A stretch of 64,000 nucleotides of DNA. Origin: Lactifluus volemus (Eukaryota; Basidiomycota; Agaricomycetes; Russulales; Russulaceae). Position numbers and translations under genes: made by a program. The DNA lies in the NCBI GenBank assembly GCA_022376515.1, contig WTXI01000196.1, positions 1 to 64,000 on the forward strand, written 5' to 3'. The stretch's first letter is position 1. Every line of letters begins with the position of its first letter. Below are positions 11,121 to 24,350 of this stretch, one piece after another. The notes under the pieces were generated by a model. That model did no database searches, was not told the origin of the DNA, and was given only the letters and a program-made list of their open reading frames with translations.

Positions 11121-14040
11121 CTAGTAATTCTCGCTGTTTTCGTGCCTGAGAAATGACAGTCCAAAACCAGATAACATTTCTATATGTAATTCAATAACAT
11201 GGGTATCTAGCCGAAGTTCTTTATCACCCGATTGATCTGTCTCCAGCCCCGCAGATACGGGGTTCTTCACCGCGTGACAGTTATGCGCGAGGGATCTTTG
11301 CATACACTTGAGCTCGCAATGATAAGAGAATGATAAAAATACGCACCAATCCAAATCAATGCAAGCGCGGAGATCAACTAATTCACCTTGATCACCGTCC
11401 ATGTTCAGTGCGTTCACCATTTTGGCTGGGAGGTATTTCCACGCTTCCTCAACGACTTGAGCCCAGTGGCGATCATTAAGCCGTCTGGTGGTCCCGACCC
11501 AGCTGCGAGTCTTCCTCCCCCAGGGATTATCGGAGAAGCTCCACACACGAGAATTGACCTTGGACTCGGATTCTTGCTCGGATGCCGTTGAACCATCCTC
11601 CTTGGTCTTCGAGTTGATCCGGGTCTGATTGCGCTCGGCCTGTAGCGCTAGATAAGTAACAACGCCACCAAAACAAAATGGGACGTGATACCTTTATACT
11701 ATCCTCCCCGGTCTTAAACGCGGACAGACCACGCTCGACCTGTAACACTAGATAAGTAATGATCATGGTAATAATAGTAAATGGAATGGGACGTTACTGC
11801 AGCCGTTGCAAGTGCCAATGCCCCTATTTGCCGAGGGCATTCGTTTACCTCTGAGTCATCGAGCGGTAGGATCCTCCGCAGGTGCACAGAATATACCTTG
11901 GCAATCAAACTCGAGCAAAATGTAGCACGCATTTCCTGGTGGCTATGTCAGGCACAGTAATATGATGTATATAGGCGTACCTTCGCTGCATCTGGGTTCT
12001 TATGAATGAATTTGAAGCCGTGCAATGCCTTTTCAATGTATTCGGCGCGAGCTTCTGCGTTGCCAAACGTGGCCGGATCCTCGAGCCACAAGTCTACGAT
12101 TGCTCGGTACCCACTCTTCCCTATCTCGCTGCGCCAGTTGTTGAGCAAAGTCTCGGCCTGGGAGGGTCAATAACGCATGTCCACTTGTCTGATTCCAGTA
12201 CATACCACACTCAGGACTATATCTAGTTCATGTTCACTAAGCACAGAATCAGGGAATGCTGATGACCAAAAGCCCGCCAAAGGGCCACGCATCCTGGCGT
12301 TCGCGCCAAAGGGGTCGGCCTGCGTTCCGGCCCAGATTAGCAAGGAAGGTACAACAGTGTTTTGCCACGTCTTTATATTTTCGCCATTTGGTGGACCGGG
12401 AAAAGGCAGATCGGTTGTCATATATCTTGTCTTCCTGAGACGCTGAGGCGCTTTGGTATTTCCCTCCATCATAGTGCCCGTCGGATCCTGGTTAAGGACA
12501 ATGCCCATCTATTTCGACGAGGAGCTGACAATCATACATAGATCAAACACAATTTGGATCTTACCTGTGCAGTCTCCCGCCCACCGCCAACCCTATTGCT
12601 GCCAGTGAGCGCGGCACCTTTTGATCTGCTCTGAGCCACTCTGGAGGCTTGACCCACAGTAGACTTGCGAGCCCTTACTCGACCAAGCACATCTTCCGAT
12701 TCTTCGTTGTGAGACTCGCATATCGACGCCTGGGCCATCGTCACGCTGGAACCTGAGCTGGTGCTGATGTCTATCTCTTGAGCCATGGGTCTGGGCGCGC
12801 TGTGGACGTGGCTGCGTCCTTTCTTACTTAGTTGTGCTGTTGTATCGATGGATTTCTAGTGAGCCTTGTGGTTAACACGGAAGGGGGGGTGTTACTGTAC
12901 CTGCCGCGGCATTCGTTTTCCAGTCGTCAAGCAGGCCGGCGTTTGCTCCTGTCACGGTCCTTGCACGCTTGGCGCGATCCAACCTAATGGTGGTGAGCCT
13001 CAAACTTTGGGTTACATCTATAACTCACTCTGCGAAATTAGCCTGGACTTTTCGTTTAATCGCTATGCTTTGCCGGGGCTGAGCAGGCGGTGGAGGTGAC
13101 GGCGTCGCGGTTAGCTGCGTCACGGATGGAGTGCACGATTCATTCTCATTCCTAATTGCTGTTAGCCTTAGGTCTAAGCTTTGGGTTGCACTATTACTTA
13201 CTCGTCAGCAATGCGTTCGTATATTGGACGGGGCCTTGGTCGAGATACTGGTTCAGATGGCTGTGAACGCACTCGAGTCGTGGCTCGATCACGGGGTGCG
13301 TTCAAGTCATCAATTTCGGCTCCGGGGCGTGCCTATCATCGCAAACCTAAGTTTCCCATCAAACTCAAAAAACACGAGGCGGACACACCTTGTCAACAGT
13401 CTTATCAACGTTACCCATGTCTTCTTCATTTTCCACTCCGTCGTCCACATACGCCGATACTGCGTCGTCCTCGATGCATTCGCTGGCTCTCTTGTCCCAC
13501 TCTTCATTGCTGATGACATCAATTATTGATTCACCATCAGTGAACGACGCCGGTGATACAGTCGATACATCGTCGTAAAACGCCGTGGGGCTGGCCCTGT
13601 TGCTTTTCCAACCAGCAGAGTAGATGCTACAGCTATTGTCAAGGTCAGTAAAAGCGATCATGTCAGAGGTGAGTCGTGAATTACCTGTCTTCCTCATCAA
13701 TCTGCTCACTGGCATCTACTTGGGCAGCATGTGCATGTTTCATCTGCCTCGTCATGAACTTCGACTGCGTGCTTGCCTGTCCACTGTGACGCAAATCCGG
13801 CCGAGTCGCGTGCTTTTGTGTCAACTGAGAGTCTCGCTGGATCTCGTCTTCGAGTTCGTTGATACGGCCGACGATTTCTTCTAAAGTGGCTTCTGCTCTT
13901 TCTGCCGCTTCTGCGGCTGCTGCCTCCGCCCGCATCCTATCATCTAAGATCTGCTGAGGAGTACGACGCTTCTTCTGGGTGTCGAGGACAACTCGCCCTG
14001 GGTGCGTCTCTGCATTTTGTTTTCGGGTAGTGATTGGCAT
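11121..14040 (-). CDS. Plavaka-associated accessory protein, multi-exon, function unknown
   Basis: The gene runs leftward from MPITTRKQN (14040). Exon 1 (to 13685) has an Ala/Glu coiled coil (AAAAEAAERAEATLEEI). Exon 2 (13632-13389) is acidic. Several short exons then lead to a conserved-looking core: FPGPPNGENIKTWQNT with SLLIWAGTQADPFG (12508 down to about 12208), NNWRSEIGKSGYRAIVDLW (12137 down to about 11982), then ALALATAAVERGLSAFKTG (about 11840-11700), and finally WSFSDNPWGRKTRSW (11546). Introns are about 50 bp with GT-AG ends. It is divergent to the Plavaka transposase within the same terminal repeats, so I infer a transposon-borne partner gene, of a type I recall as common beside Plavaka transposases. 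No enzymatic motif was seen. Exon borders in the middle are approximate. Confidence 0.6.
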
Positions 14041-14458
14041 GTTAGAGACTTCGAGAGATTGGGGGTCTGGGAAGGCTTATTCCTTACGTGTCGACGTTTG
14101 AACAACTATTTCTGAGATATCGCACTGACCCCATTTTTCCTTTCATGTCTAGTCCCGACGGCATTTACTGCCACCAGTACCGACTAAAATGGCGGCCGTC
14201 GCTTGTGAGATCACAGTGCGTATGCTCCTCTGTGTTGCTGCGCTCCCCTCTCCTTCCAAGACTGGTGACCGAGTCTCCCTGGTCTCAGCAACTTTCAGTA
14301 ATTACTCACGTTGCTGTCTTATTCTCCCACTGATAGATATACATTTTCTCTGCGTTTTCTTGCTGCCCGCCCCCTGGCAAACATCCTGACCACAATCGTG
14401 ACTACCGCTTGCAACTAGCGATGCATACTTACTGTACACCCTTTCAATTCACTCATGA

Positions 14459-14956
14459 CCGGTGCGCAACTTTCCCCGGTTCATTGTAATTCAGTAGCGA
14501 TCGGTCCATTTTCACTTGTCAAGAAAATGGCGCATGGTACAACCGGTGCACAACTTTCCCCGGTTCTTTATCGATCAGTAGCGAGCGGTGCGTAGTTCCC
14601 CCGCTTTCAATCATTGCTCGTATTCCCATCTTATTCACCACCAACAGATCCACATTACCATTTATTTCGTGTTCCCTGCTCAGGCTGTATGCCATTTCTG
14701 CTTCTTTCTGACCTCTTAATTCTGGTGTGCCCCTTCGGTCCTATTCTTGGCGACCGGTGCGCACTTCTCTCCGGTTCCTTGGCATTCAGTAGCGAACGCC
14801 GTATATTTTTCTCGCATTCCTTGCTGTACAGCCTTTCAATTCATTCACGGCCGGTGCGCAACTTTCGCCGGTTCCTTATCGACGGTAACGAGCGGTGTGC
14901 AGCTCAATTGGTTTCTTGTCATTCAGTAGCAACCGGCGCATGCCTTTCCCCGGGTG
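14459..14956. repeat. Interspersed CCGGTGCGCAACTTTC-type repeat, about seven copies
   Basis: Variants of CCGGTGCGCAACTTTCCCCG followed by GGTTC and then TCAGTAGCGA recur at about 14459, 14542, 14585, 14754, 14851, 14890 and 14931. Spacing is irregular. They lie between the two divergent Plavaka-1 genes, so a shared promoter or protein-binding array is possible. Confidence 0.75.
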
Positions 14957-15133
14957 ATTTGCTATGCACCACAGCTAACACGTGTAACTCTATCTCTGAT
15001 AGACCATGACATGTCCCTCTGAGTCCTCCCTGTCTTCGAAGCCTCATGCCCGTGCATGTCAGCTGGATTATTGGCTACACAATCACCCATTCAGTAAGTC
15101 CTTCCTCTCCGTCACCACCTCTTCACTCTCACC

Positions 15134-18100
15134 ATGTCGTCATCATCCAGACTCCCTTGCTTGTTTTCTGGGTGCCCCCTTATGTTCAAGAGTCAGCATG
15201 GCCGCACCTATCATGTCCGCACGTTCCACATCAATTCCAACGTCCGTTCCTATCCAGGACAAAGTCAGTCCATCCCTGAGTCCACACAAGCACCACCGCC
15301 ACATGGCAGCCAACGGATCGAACATCCTCACCTAAAGGGTAAGGGTTTTCTTCACTTTTATGTACATTAGTGACGATCCCTCAACAAGCTCTTCCCTGCG
15401 ATGCCAACGGGACGTTCCTTCCTCCCGGGAGTCAACCAACACCCCGTGCGCACGCGACACCCGATGACTGGACCCCATTCGAGAACAAGCTCCAATTCCT
15501 TGTAGCCGACCTTCTGTACCGCCGTGTTGAGATGTCGGCCACAAGTATTGACTTGTTGATGGAGCTGTGGGCATCATCTATGGATGGCTTTGGCACATCC
15601 AGCCCATTCCGGTCTCACCAGCACATGTACGCGACAGTTGACTCGTCATCCCTTGGTGGCGTTACATGGAGATGCCTTGTTGCTGGATTCTCTGAGAGCA
15701 TTCCTAGGAGCGCTCCTAGCTGGAAACGGACAGACTACGAGGTATGGTATCGAGATCCTGACGAAGTTGTACGCACAATGCTAGATAATCCCGACTTTGA
15801 TGGACAATTTGACATGCGTCCTTACATTGAGCTAGACAAGCGTGGTAAGCGTTGTTGGAGCAACTTCATGTCTGCAAACATAGCCTGGAATCACTGCGTA
15901 AGTACTAAGTGTTGCATTCATCATCCATACGCTAAGTTGATGACTTCTCAATCAAAAGGATGACATCGCGCTGCACCATCCCGATAGTTCATTTGGCGCG
16001 ATGTACTGTCCACTGATTTTAGGCAGTGACAAGACCACGGTATCGGTTGCGACGGGACACGTGGAATATCACCCCTTGTACCTGTCCATAGGTAATCCGC
16101 ACAATAAAGTGCGATGTGCGCACCGCAATGCTGTGATTCCAATAGCGTTTCTTGCTATCCCCAAAGGTATGTTATATTTTACTTCTACCGATGTAAGTTC
16201 AAGCCCATATGTACATGATGACCTAGGTGACCGCAGGTATGACAACGACCCTGAGTTTCGCAAATTCAAGCGCCAGCTGTACCATGCGTCAATATCGGCG
16301 ATACTGCGAACCCTTCAACCTGGGATGACGAGTCCAGTCATCCGGCGCTGCCCAGATGGCCACTACCGGCGGGTCATTTTTGACTTGGTGGCCTTCATTG
16401 CTGACTACCCTGAACAAGTCATGCTAACCGGGATCGTCCAGGGCTGGTGCCCAAGGTAAGTAGCCTCCTAGTTTGGATCAGCAACTCGATACTGATACTG
16501 CAATAGGTGTACTGCCTCACCAAGTGATTCCGGCAGAGCGTCAGGACCGCGAACAAGAAATCTCACCGATGAGCTCATCAAGCTTCTAGACTCCAGGGCA
16601 CTTTGGGACAAATACGGAATCGATGATGACGTCGTTGTGAGTATAAAATATGCAACTCAATCTACGCATTACTAACAGACTCGGATATTATAGCCATTTA
16701 CAGCGGATTTTCCACGCGCCGATATCCACGAGATGATGTCACCGGACCTTTTACACCAGGTTATCAAAGGGGGATTCAAGGACCACCTTGTAACTTGGGT
16801 GTGCGACTACTTGACACAGACGTATCGCGGTCAAGCGAACAAAGTTCTTGATGACATCGATCGTCGGTACGTCACAAATTCTCTTTTCACACTGGTATCG
16901 AGCTCACACACCGAGTAAGAATTGCTGCTGTGCCGTCATTCCCTGGTCTTCGCCGCTTCCCGCATGGTTGTCGCTTCAAGCAATGGACAGGGGACGATTC
17001 TAAAGCGCTGATGAAGGTATGCCCACACCGCTGATGGTGTAATTCCCACGACTTAATCTTGATATAGGTTTATCTACCTGCGATCGTTGGGTATGTGCCA
17101 GACGATATGGTAACATGCATCTCGGCTTTTCTCGACACTTGCTACATCGCCCGCCGCCAAGTCATAGATGAGGACGCCTTGAAGCAGTTTGATACCTCCT
17201 TTTCCAAGTTCCTGCAACTACGCGAAATATTTCGTGCTACTGGTGTCCGGCCGTCCGGTTTCTTTCTTCCACGTCAACATATGCTGACGCACTATCACGT
17301 CCTCATCCAAGACTTTGGTGCACCAAGTGGGCTTTGCTCATCCATCACAGAGTCTCGACATATTACTGCTGTGAAGAAACCATGGCGGCGCTCTAGTCGG
17401 TTTGAAGCACTCGGACAGATTCTTTCAATAAATCAGCGCCTTGACAAACTCACAGCAATGCACTCGGACTTCGTTTCCCGTGGGATGTTGCCAGCGGGCC
17501 ATATTCCTCCTTCTGGTGTCTCGTTCCTCCCCCCCCGAGATGATGGCCCACCCACGAGTGGCGATGGTGACGGCGGCGATGATGACGGCGGCGATGATGA
17601 CGGCGGCGATGATGACGGCGGCGATGATGACGGCGGCGATGACGGCGGCGATGATGACGACTCAGATGGAGAGCCGGCCGATGATAACGTGCTTGGGCAT
17701 GTTGTCCTTGCACGCTCACGCAGTGAGTACTGTAGTAATTATCTATGCTATTTATACGAGTTTGGAACTGATATACTATACCGAACTAGTGAAAAACTAT
17801 CCTCAGACTCTACAAGAACTTGCAGCAAAGCTAGATGAAACCGACCTCCCTGCGCTGACGCAAAGGTTCCTTGCTGATCAGCTTGGTGCTGGCCCGGGAG
17901 GTGCACTGGCAAGCTTTCTGCGGATCACAACTACGGTTCACGTCTTCCACTCGGCCACAGCAACCTTCTTTGCCCCAAGCGATCCTAGTGGCATCCGGGG
18001 CATGCGACGCGAGTGCATACGAGCGACACCTTCATGGCGCGGCAAGGGACCAAGACATGACACCGTCTTCGTGGTCGAGGATGACAAGAAGCCGGGAATG

Positions 18101-18427
18101 CGTGGACTCAATGTTGCACGCATTCAATTATTTTTTTCTTTCACGTACAATGATGTTAAATTTCCATGTGCGTTAGTTGAATGGTTTACGAGGGTGGGCG
18201 TGGATCACGTCACTGGCATGTGGGTGATACGTCCAGATTATATCCGCAACAGACGGAACCGGGCTGTAATTCATCTTGATGCAATATTACGTGCTGCTCA
18301 TCTTATCCCAATCTATGGTAGTCATCCTTTACCATTAGAGATCAATTCATCGATATCACTAGACACATTTAGAGGATATTACGTCAACAAATATATCGAC
18401 CACCACGCACACGAGATCGTTTTCTGA
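15134..18427 (+). CDS. Plavaka-type transposase
   Basis: Nine exons read through in frame: 15134-15338, 15389-15897, 15959-16166, 16227-16455, 16507-16636, 16694-16866, 16920-17016, 17068-17722, 17790-18427. The N-terminus has a C2H2-like finger (CLFSGCPLMFKSQHGRTYH). Plavaka hallmarks follow: YCPLILGSDKTTVSVATGH, YHPLYLSIGN, RCPDGHYRRVIFDLVAFIAD, ADIHEMMSPDLLHQVIKGGF, and a C-terminal domain ending HLIPIYGSHPLP. Aspartates in these motifs fit a DDE-type catalytic core. The Asp/Gly repeat at 17561-17660 lies in a linker. No stop or frameshift was found, and it sits inside paired terminal repeats, so the copy could be active. Confidence 0.88.
17561..17660 (+). repeat. 15-bp coding microsatellite (Asp-Asp-Asp-Gly-Gly)
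   Basis: GATGATGACGGCGGC is repeated about five times in tandem with partial copies at each end, encoding DDDGG repeats in the transposase linker. The length is a multiple of three, so the frame is kept. Confidence 0.95.
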
Positions 18428-18595
18428 TCTTGTGCCGCGTTTAATATACCTAGGTCAAGTACAAATTCTAGGGTACCTAGAAAAGTCGAATTCGTGCTAG
18501 GAACTGGCTAGGATGCCTAGAAATAGGTAAGCTAGGACGGCTAGGCATCTCTAGCGTCGCAAGTAACTCTAGCATATAAACATTTTGCTGATGTA

Positions 18596-18963
18596 GCGTG
18601 ATACCACCCACCCGGAACGATCCCTTCCTCCTTCTTTACCAAGCTCGCCTTCGACGGTCCGTCGGAGAGCATAGGCGATACTGTCATTGGCTGGTGCGAG
18701 GACGTCAGCGGGTAATCGTTGAGTCTGGAGAAGCCAAATGGCAAATACGAATGTCTTCCGCGCATTTTGCGTACGTTGCTCGTGCTAGCTAACTCTGACC
18801 TTGCTGCTGGCGCCATACAAGACCTGGGACCTCTGCGCGCCTTGCTTGTACGCACCTTGAGGTTGCCCGTGCTTGGTCCGGTCCCTGTGCTCCTCGATTG
18901 CGCGTCTTTTCAAGCTCCAGGCCTGATGAGTGACATGAAGCAGATCTGGGTCTTAGTTAAAGG
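18596..18963. other. Exon-like stretch between Plavaka-1 and the second transposase
   Basis: No recognised gene. A frame reads FFTKLAFDGPSESIGDTVIG, then a stop, then LGPLRALLVRTLRLPVLGPV. It could be a continuation of the interrupted left-arm sequence (10257-10823) or a captured fragment. Confidence 0.3.
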
Positions 18964-21900
18964 TCAATTCATTGGGTAGTTTTCTTTAAGAAACATATCG
19001 GCATCCACAGTATCAACAAAGTAGTGGGCTTTCTCATCCTCGCGCTGACTCACAGGACAGAGGAGAGCGCCACGAAGTACATAGTCCATAGAAACTAGGG
19101 ATGATTCCACATCCTCGTCAAGCACTCTGCAGCCTGACCAGACCGTTTTTGGCTTCCAGTGGCTTTGAGAGAACCGGTGTACCAGAGCCAAATCAATATC
19201 GTTACCGGATGGCAAGCTGCAACGAATTAGGTCACAAAGGCGCGCAACACTGAGATTTGGGGCGTCATCGTGGATGATCACGCAGTCGAAACGTGGTTCA
19301 CCGTGAAAAGATGGATTACATCGCATGATATCCCGGCCTTCAGTCCAATCTTCAAGTGATTGAAACTTCAGTACAACGTTTTTATATCGTCTTACCTATT
19401 AAATATCAACCTTATAGGATTCTCAAGTCGCAAAATAAGCAAAGGAGAACTCACAAATACTTCGTCCTCATAGCTTAGTGCCTCCTCAGGAAAATGGAAA
19501 GCAATGAAATCTCTCAAGCGTTGATCAAGGTCGTGGTATTCTCTATGCGTCTTCGAGCGATCTTCCGCAAGAGCTCGGAGGTTCATTCTCTTCCCCTCCA
19601 GTGATCCGAATGTCCACGGCCGCAAGTCTAATACATTATTTGCTGCTGCTTCATCAGCTCCACCTTCAGATGCGATTTGACGGGCTTGAGTGTCATTGTC
19701 GATAGCCATGCGGATACGAGCTATTGCTTCCAGTTTTTCATCGATAGCAACCATCTATTATGATAGTGGTAATAACAAAAATGACTGACAGCTTATCTGA
19801 AAGCTCACCTGGTGCTCTGCATGTTTCATGTTCGTCTGCTCGAATGCTTGAGACGCTTCCTGCTGAACGCCTTCACCATTCCGTGTAGAAAAATTATCCA
19901 CCGTTCCTTTCTCCTTAATGTCTTGTACAACATGCTGGGAAGCATGTTGCTTTAGAAAGTCGAAGCTCTTTCCATACTCCATTGTAACCTTCTAAACTGA
20001 ATGAGTGGCTAAAAAAGCTAGTTGAAAGAAAACCAGAAGACGTACAGTACAACATTTCTGGTAGATAAGAATGGCCATCTCGAGGTGCTTGATTCGTCCA
20101 TCCGTCATGCAGTGGAGACCGACCAGAATTCGATACCGAATATATGCACGGATACATTGCACGAGCGATGAGTTCTTAGGAACAAGGTCAACAACACAGG
20201 GAAGAATGCACTGATTTGGAACGTCAGACAAGAAGAACTCTTCACCAACTTGGTTACTCGCCTTCAAGATATCATAGAAGGCCTGTCCATCTGAAAACTC
20301 AGTCGTGCTAACAGCATTGAAGTGCTTCAGGCCGCTCCATCGAGGAAATTTTGCCATTCTAGAAAAGGGACAGTCAATGTCTGAAATTTACATTCAAGAC
20401 CCACTTACCGCGCTGTAAGTTTCCCCTTACCACCTGAGTTCTCCAGAACGGCCAGAAGGAGCACCCAAAGATGCTTTCCCCACTTTCCCAGGTCATCAGA
20501 ATGTAAGGTGTCATATGAATATGCTCTGTACGGATCTGAAAATTTAAAGTCCCAAAGAAAGTGCTGTGCAGCGTCAGTGTGGCCCAGGCCCGGGCGATAA
20601 GTGTCACAGATAATCCTTTTGAGATGCGGCTTACCTCCACGTTATGAAGCCCGTGAGCTTTTAGAACCTCTTCCCTTGCACCTTTTGTTTTCGCCTTTGA
20701 TGCGAGGTTGATCACCGCTCGCATATTTTCTGGGGTACGCGACTCTGCAAATTTACCAGTGATATTGTGTAGGTCTGAATGCGAAATAAGGCACTTTGGA
20801 CATGGGTGGTTAGCCCCAGCTGCACGGCATCCGCAGAAATAAGCGGCTTCTTCTGCATCCTGTGATTCGATCAAGATACCAGGGTACAGCACACGGGTGA
20901 TTCCGTCTGCACAGAGGTGGGCATCCCCATTATGAGAGCGGCGTTGGAGGCTGCTGAACACTTTCTGAAGAACCTTCTGGTAAACTTCATTCTTGAATCG
21001 CGAAAACTCTTCCTTCTGAGGTGCTGACTGGCTCGACGGATCGGATGGGTCCAAAATCTGGGACTGCAGTGAGAAAAATGACAGGAACGGGCATATACTA
21101 AACGGACCATAGGCATGTATCCAAGAAGTACTCCACCACCATTCCCAGAAGCATTTCTTATCTGACGTGGGAGCCATGCAGCCCGAAGCACCATAGGATA
21201 CTTTTTGATGCGTCGTGTGACAAGACCTTTGTCGAGCCAAAAATGTAGCGGAAGAAAGCAGTGGGGGAACCCACTACTTGCATCGTCAAGCTCATTCTAA
21301 ACATCTCCAAGTCAGAGGTCTAAAGAAGGGAAAAAAATCTGGGACGGCTCACATCGACTTCCCACCAAACATCTGCTGTATTTGGCTCGTCATAGATGCG
21401 TTCCTCATGATCTCCCTGACAGTAAAATTTTTTGACGGCATTCCACATATTCCACGGCACTAGTGACTCGTCTTGGATGAGTGCCAAGATCCATTTCCAA
21501 GGATCTCGATACTCGAAAGTAATTTCGCGAGGTTGATCTTCGTATGTGGCTGTGATCGTTCCGCTCTTGAACTGTTTATATGTAAGTTTGTAATATTGTA
21601 ACCAATGTCGAAGGATATAATTGCACACCTGAACAAAATATGTGCGGGCTTTTGAGAGTACCCTCTCCATATCTCTGTGGTTCTTGATGGAGAGAAAACT
21701 TCCCAGCGCCCACGTTGAATTAATTCTCGCCAATTGCGTGTTCACCAGTTTTTTGGACAACAAACCCTTTGTGGCTGTCTCAGCGTACTCGAAATCGACA
21801 AGATTCTTGAAAGGAGCCCAAGGACGAACACTGGGCTTGGGTTGAAAGGCAAGAGTCTCTTTGGATGAGGTCAAGAGAATAATTTGGGTGGTAGGATCGC

Positions 21901-22345
21901 GAGAATGAGGGTGGGGTACAATCTTAAGGTATTCCTGAGGAAAGTTTAAATCGGTGGCAGGATGTTCTACACATTTAATGTTCTTTTGAGAATGCCGCAT
22001 GACCTGTAAAATCTGTGCTCACCAGGTTGCTCTGTTGCATTGAGGCCTATAGGTGATTGAGATGGTCCTGGAAGATCATCGCTCATGTCCACCTGCATTG
22101 CACTTGATCCTTGAACAAATTCTGGCTCATTTTGTGATGTTTGGGCTTCAGGCTCGGCAAGTGGGCCTGCCGCCTCGGTTCTCCAAGTCCTTTGCTCACT
22201 GAGGATCTCCCATTTGGTTTTGCATGCTTTCAAATGTTTATCAAATCGATTTGTTGGCCGATTAGTGTTACAGTAGCAACATGTTCTATATAGATTCTCT
22301 AGTCGAAGTCTCGACTTTTTGGCATCCTTAGAACAACGGGGCATT
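18964..22345 (-). CDS. Second Plavaka-like transposase, probably degenerate
   Basis: Pieces on the minus strand follow the usual Plavaka order. MPRCSKDAKKSRLR opens with a CCYCNTNR...H...C zinc-finger-like start (22345). Next come WAPFKNLVDFEYAE (about 21820) and WWEVD (21360). After introns come LPLHFWLDKGLVTRRIKKYP (about 21235), then YPGILIESQDAEEAAYFCG with CRAAGANHPCPKC (about 20870-20800). FSDPYRAYSYDTLHSDDLGK is at about 20530, KFPRWSGLKHFNAVSTTEFS at 20350, and a C-terminal module ends ADMFLKENYPMN at 18964. A supposed intron near 22040 would be only about 20 nt, so a frame break there is likely. It may be the original transposase of the 23-kb block. Confidence 0.75.
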
Positions 22346-22678
22346 AGCTTGCAGTTGGGTGATTAAGAAATAGAAATATTACATACCAAACAAGTACTAG
22401 AAATGATGACTTTGTCATCGGGAACCTTGCTTGCTTGGTTGATGATGATCCGGTCAGCAGACTCGGAGCTCCAAAACAGGAAAGCACGTGAATGTTTGAT
22501 TGTTTCCGCCAGGCACACTCGAAAAGAACTTAGCACGGAAGTAAGGTACTGTAACATCCAAGTTGTGCCCGTGATACCGACCAGTTGCAATTACATTTCG
22601 TCCTGCCCCACAGACTTCACAGGCGTGATGGCAAAGTACTTAAGAGTTGCCCACTACAGTACTTTCCTTTCTACTCCA
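22346..22678. other. Divergent intergenic region between transposase and accessory gene
   Basis: No supportable gene. It separates the minus-strand Plavaka-like transposase from the plus-strand accessory gene and would hold both promoters. Confidence 0.4.
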
Positions 22679-24090
22679 ATGCCACACACAAATTATACAC
22701 AGAGCCCTTCCCATTCCCCACCGCCTTCGGAGGATGAGAACGCTCCACCTCTTAGCCTCAAAACAAGTAAAGCGGCACTAATTAAGGTGAGTGAGACTCT
22801 GTAGCTTCATGAATACCACTTACTAGTCTTGTGATTATGTTTTGGAGATTGCCCGACAGCACCAAGCTCAACGGAACACACTCAACCAAGAAAATGAGGC
22901 CCTTCGTCGCAAACTCGCTGACATCTCCAATGACAACGATGACAACGACAACGACAACCATGGGGAGGGAACTACACGCAGCTCAAAGCGCCAGAAGATG
23001 CGCAACCCTTCACCCCCTGGCTCTGACAACGAAACTCTGGACAACACTAGCGGTGGTCAATCCGAAGACCAGTTCGTCAACGCTATTGGCCAGAAGTTCT
23101 GCATCCTCTATGCACTTTGGGTTCATAAGGGTGAAGATATCTTCAAGGTCAAACTGGATGATGCGTACGATGCCATTGAAAGATTCGAGAATGACAACAA
23201 CAAAGTCCAGGGCCAGCTACAGGAAATTGTCAGTCTTCTCAAAGAGAAGCTTAATCAGGACACCATTCTTCAGAAGTGGGTGCGTAGGGAGGTATGAAGA
23301 CTTTCACATCTTTTTATTTATTGAATGTGACTAAGATCGATCCAGTTTATGAAAAGCCTCAATAGTCAGCGCGCCAACACAGCATCTCGCATTCGTCACA
23401 ACTGCTCTGCCGTCTTTGGGATTCTCGACACTGATTTGGTTGATCCCGAGCAGCGAAAGGCCAGATTCCGCGGTCGCATAGGCTGGGTACCCAACAAAAC
23501 CGGAGGTGGAACGTACTCAAGTGTTGACGTTGATATCATTCACAAGGATTACTTGGGCAAGTACGACCTATCGAAGATTTTCCTCAGCCCCGTCCTGATG
23601 GCAGTGAGTGCCTAATTTTCATACTACTGAAATACGTTGAGGGCCTTCTCAGCTTTTCGTCGCTCTCATCCGTGGGCCAACGGCAGGAAGGAACTTCATG
23701 CTTGGACACACATCATATCATCCCCAGACAGAGACTATAGCCCGCATTCATGGCATCCACAACACCACACCAGGTGCCATCGCCACATGCGCTATCCTGG
23801 TATGTTAAGACTTCCTCGTCTGGCTCTTCCTTTTTACTAACTATTTTATTACAGGCCCGCTGGGCGCTGTCTAGTGATGTCTCTCTCCAAGAAGTGGGGA
23901 GCAGCACTGGCATACGATACTTCAAGGACTATGAAGAATATCTCACAATGCTCGAGGTGGGTTTACGACGCAGGAAGAAGTCTATTGTCAACATTTTCAG
24001 GGAGTGGGATGCAAAGATCTTTCCAGATACCGCCTCTAGCCTTGCAAGTGCTAAGCCCAGCAACGACTACATCAGCAATTGTCCATGTTG

Positions 24091-24350
24091 CTTAATGGTG
24101 ATTAGTGGTCTTAATGGTCTTAAATTTACTTTTTTGCTTAATTTTGCTTGATGAAAATTTTGTTTAAGCACAATTAAGCAACTTAAGCAGGCTTAACATG
24201 CTCAGCACAATTAAGACTGGCATTAAGCATGCTCAGTATGCTCAGCACAATTAAGACTGACATTAAGCACACTCAAGATATTTAAGCAAGTAATGAAATT
24301 TAAGGGGCTTTTAATTGTGCTAAGCAAACAAATCTAATTTACATAATTTA
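24091..24350. repeat. Left subterminal GCTTAA/TTAAGC array
   Basis: About 260 bp contain a dozen or more copies of TTAAGCA or its complement, partly as CTCAGCACAATTAAGACTG repeats. It mirrors the array at 27585-27840 and is probably the transposase-binding region. Confidence 0.88.

Larger units (their letters stand above)
10824..18595 (+). mobile_element. Plavaka-1 DNA transposon (autonomous candidate)
   Basis: Imperfect terminal inverted repeats of about 31 bp pair 10824-10854 with 18565-18595: TACATCAG, one mismatch, AAAATGTT, four variable bases, TGCTAGAGTT. Both ends are rich in CTAGG/CTAGA words as subterminal repeats (10845-10975 and 18447-18575). Inside are an accessory gene on the minus strand and a complete-looking multi-exon Plavaka transposase on the plus strand. 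No clear target duplication was found apart from TA on each side. Plavaka elements are CACTA-related transposons common in Agaricomycetes. Confidence 0.75.

Noticed and set aside
17450..17719. Minus-strand Arg-His repeat protein
   Set aside because: Antisense reading of the DDDGG microsatellite in the Plavaka transposase.
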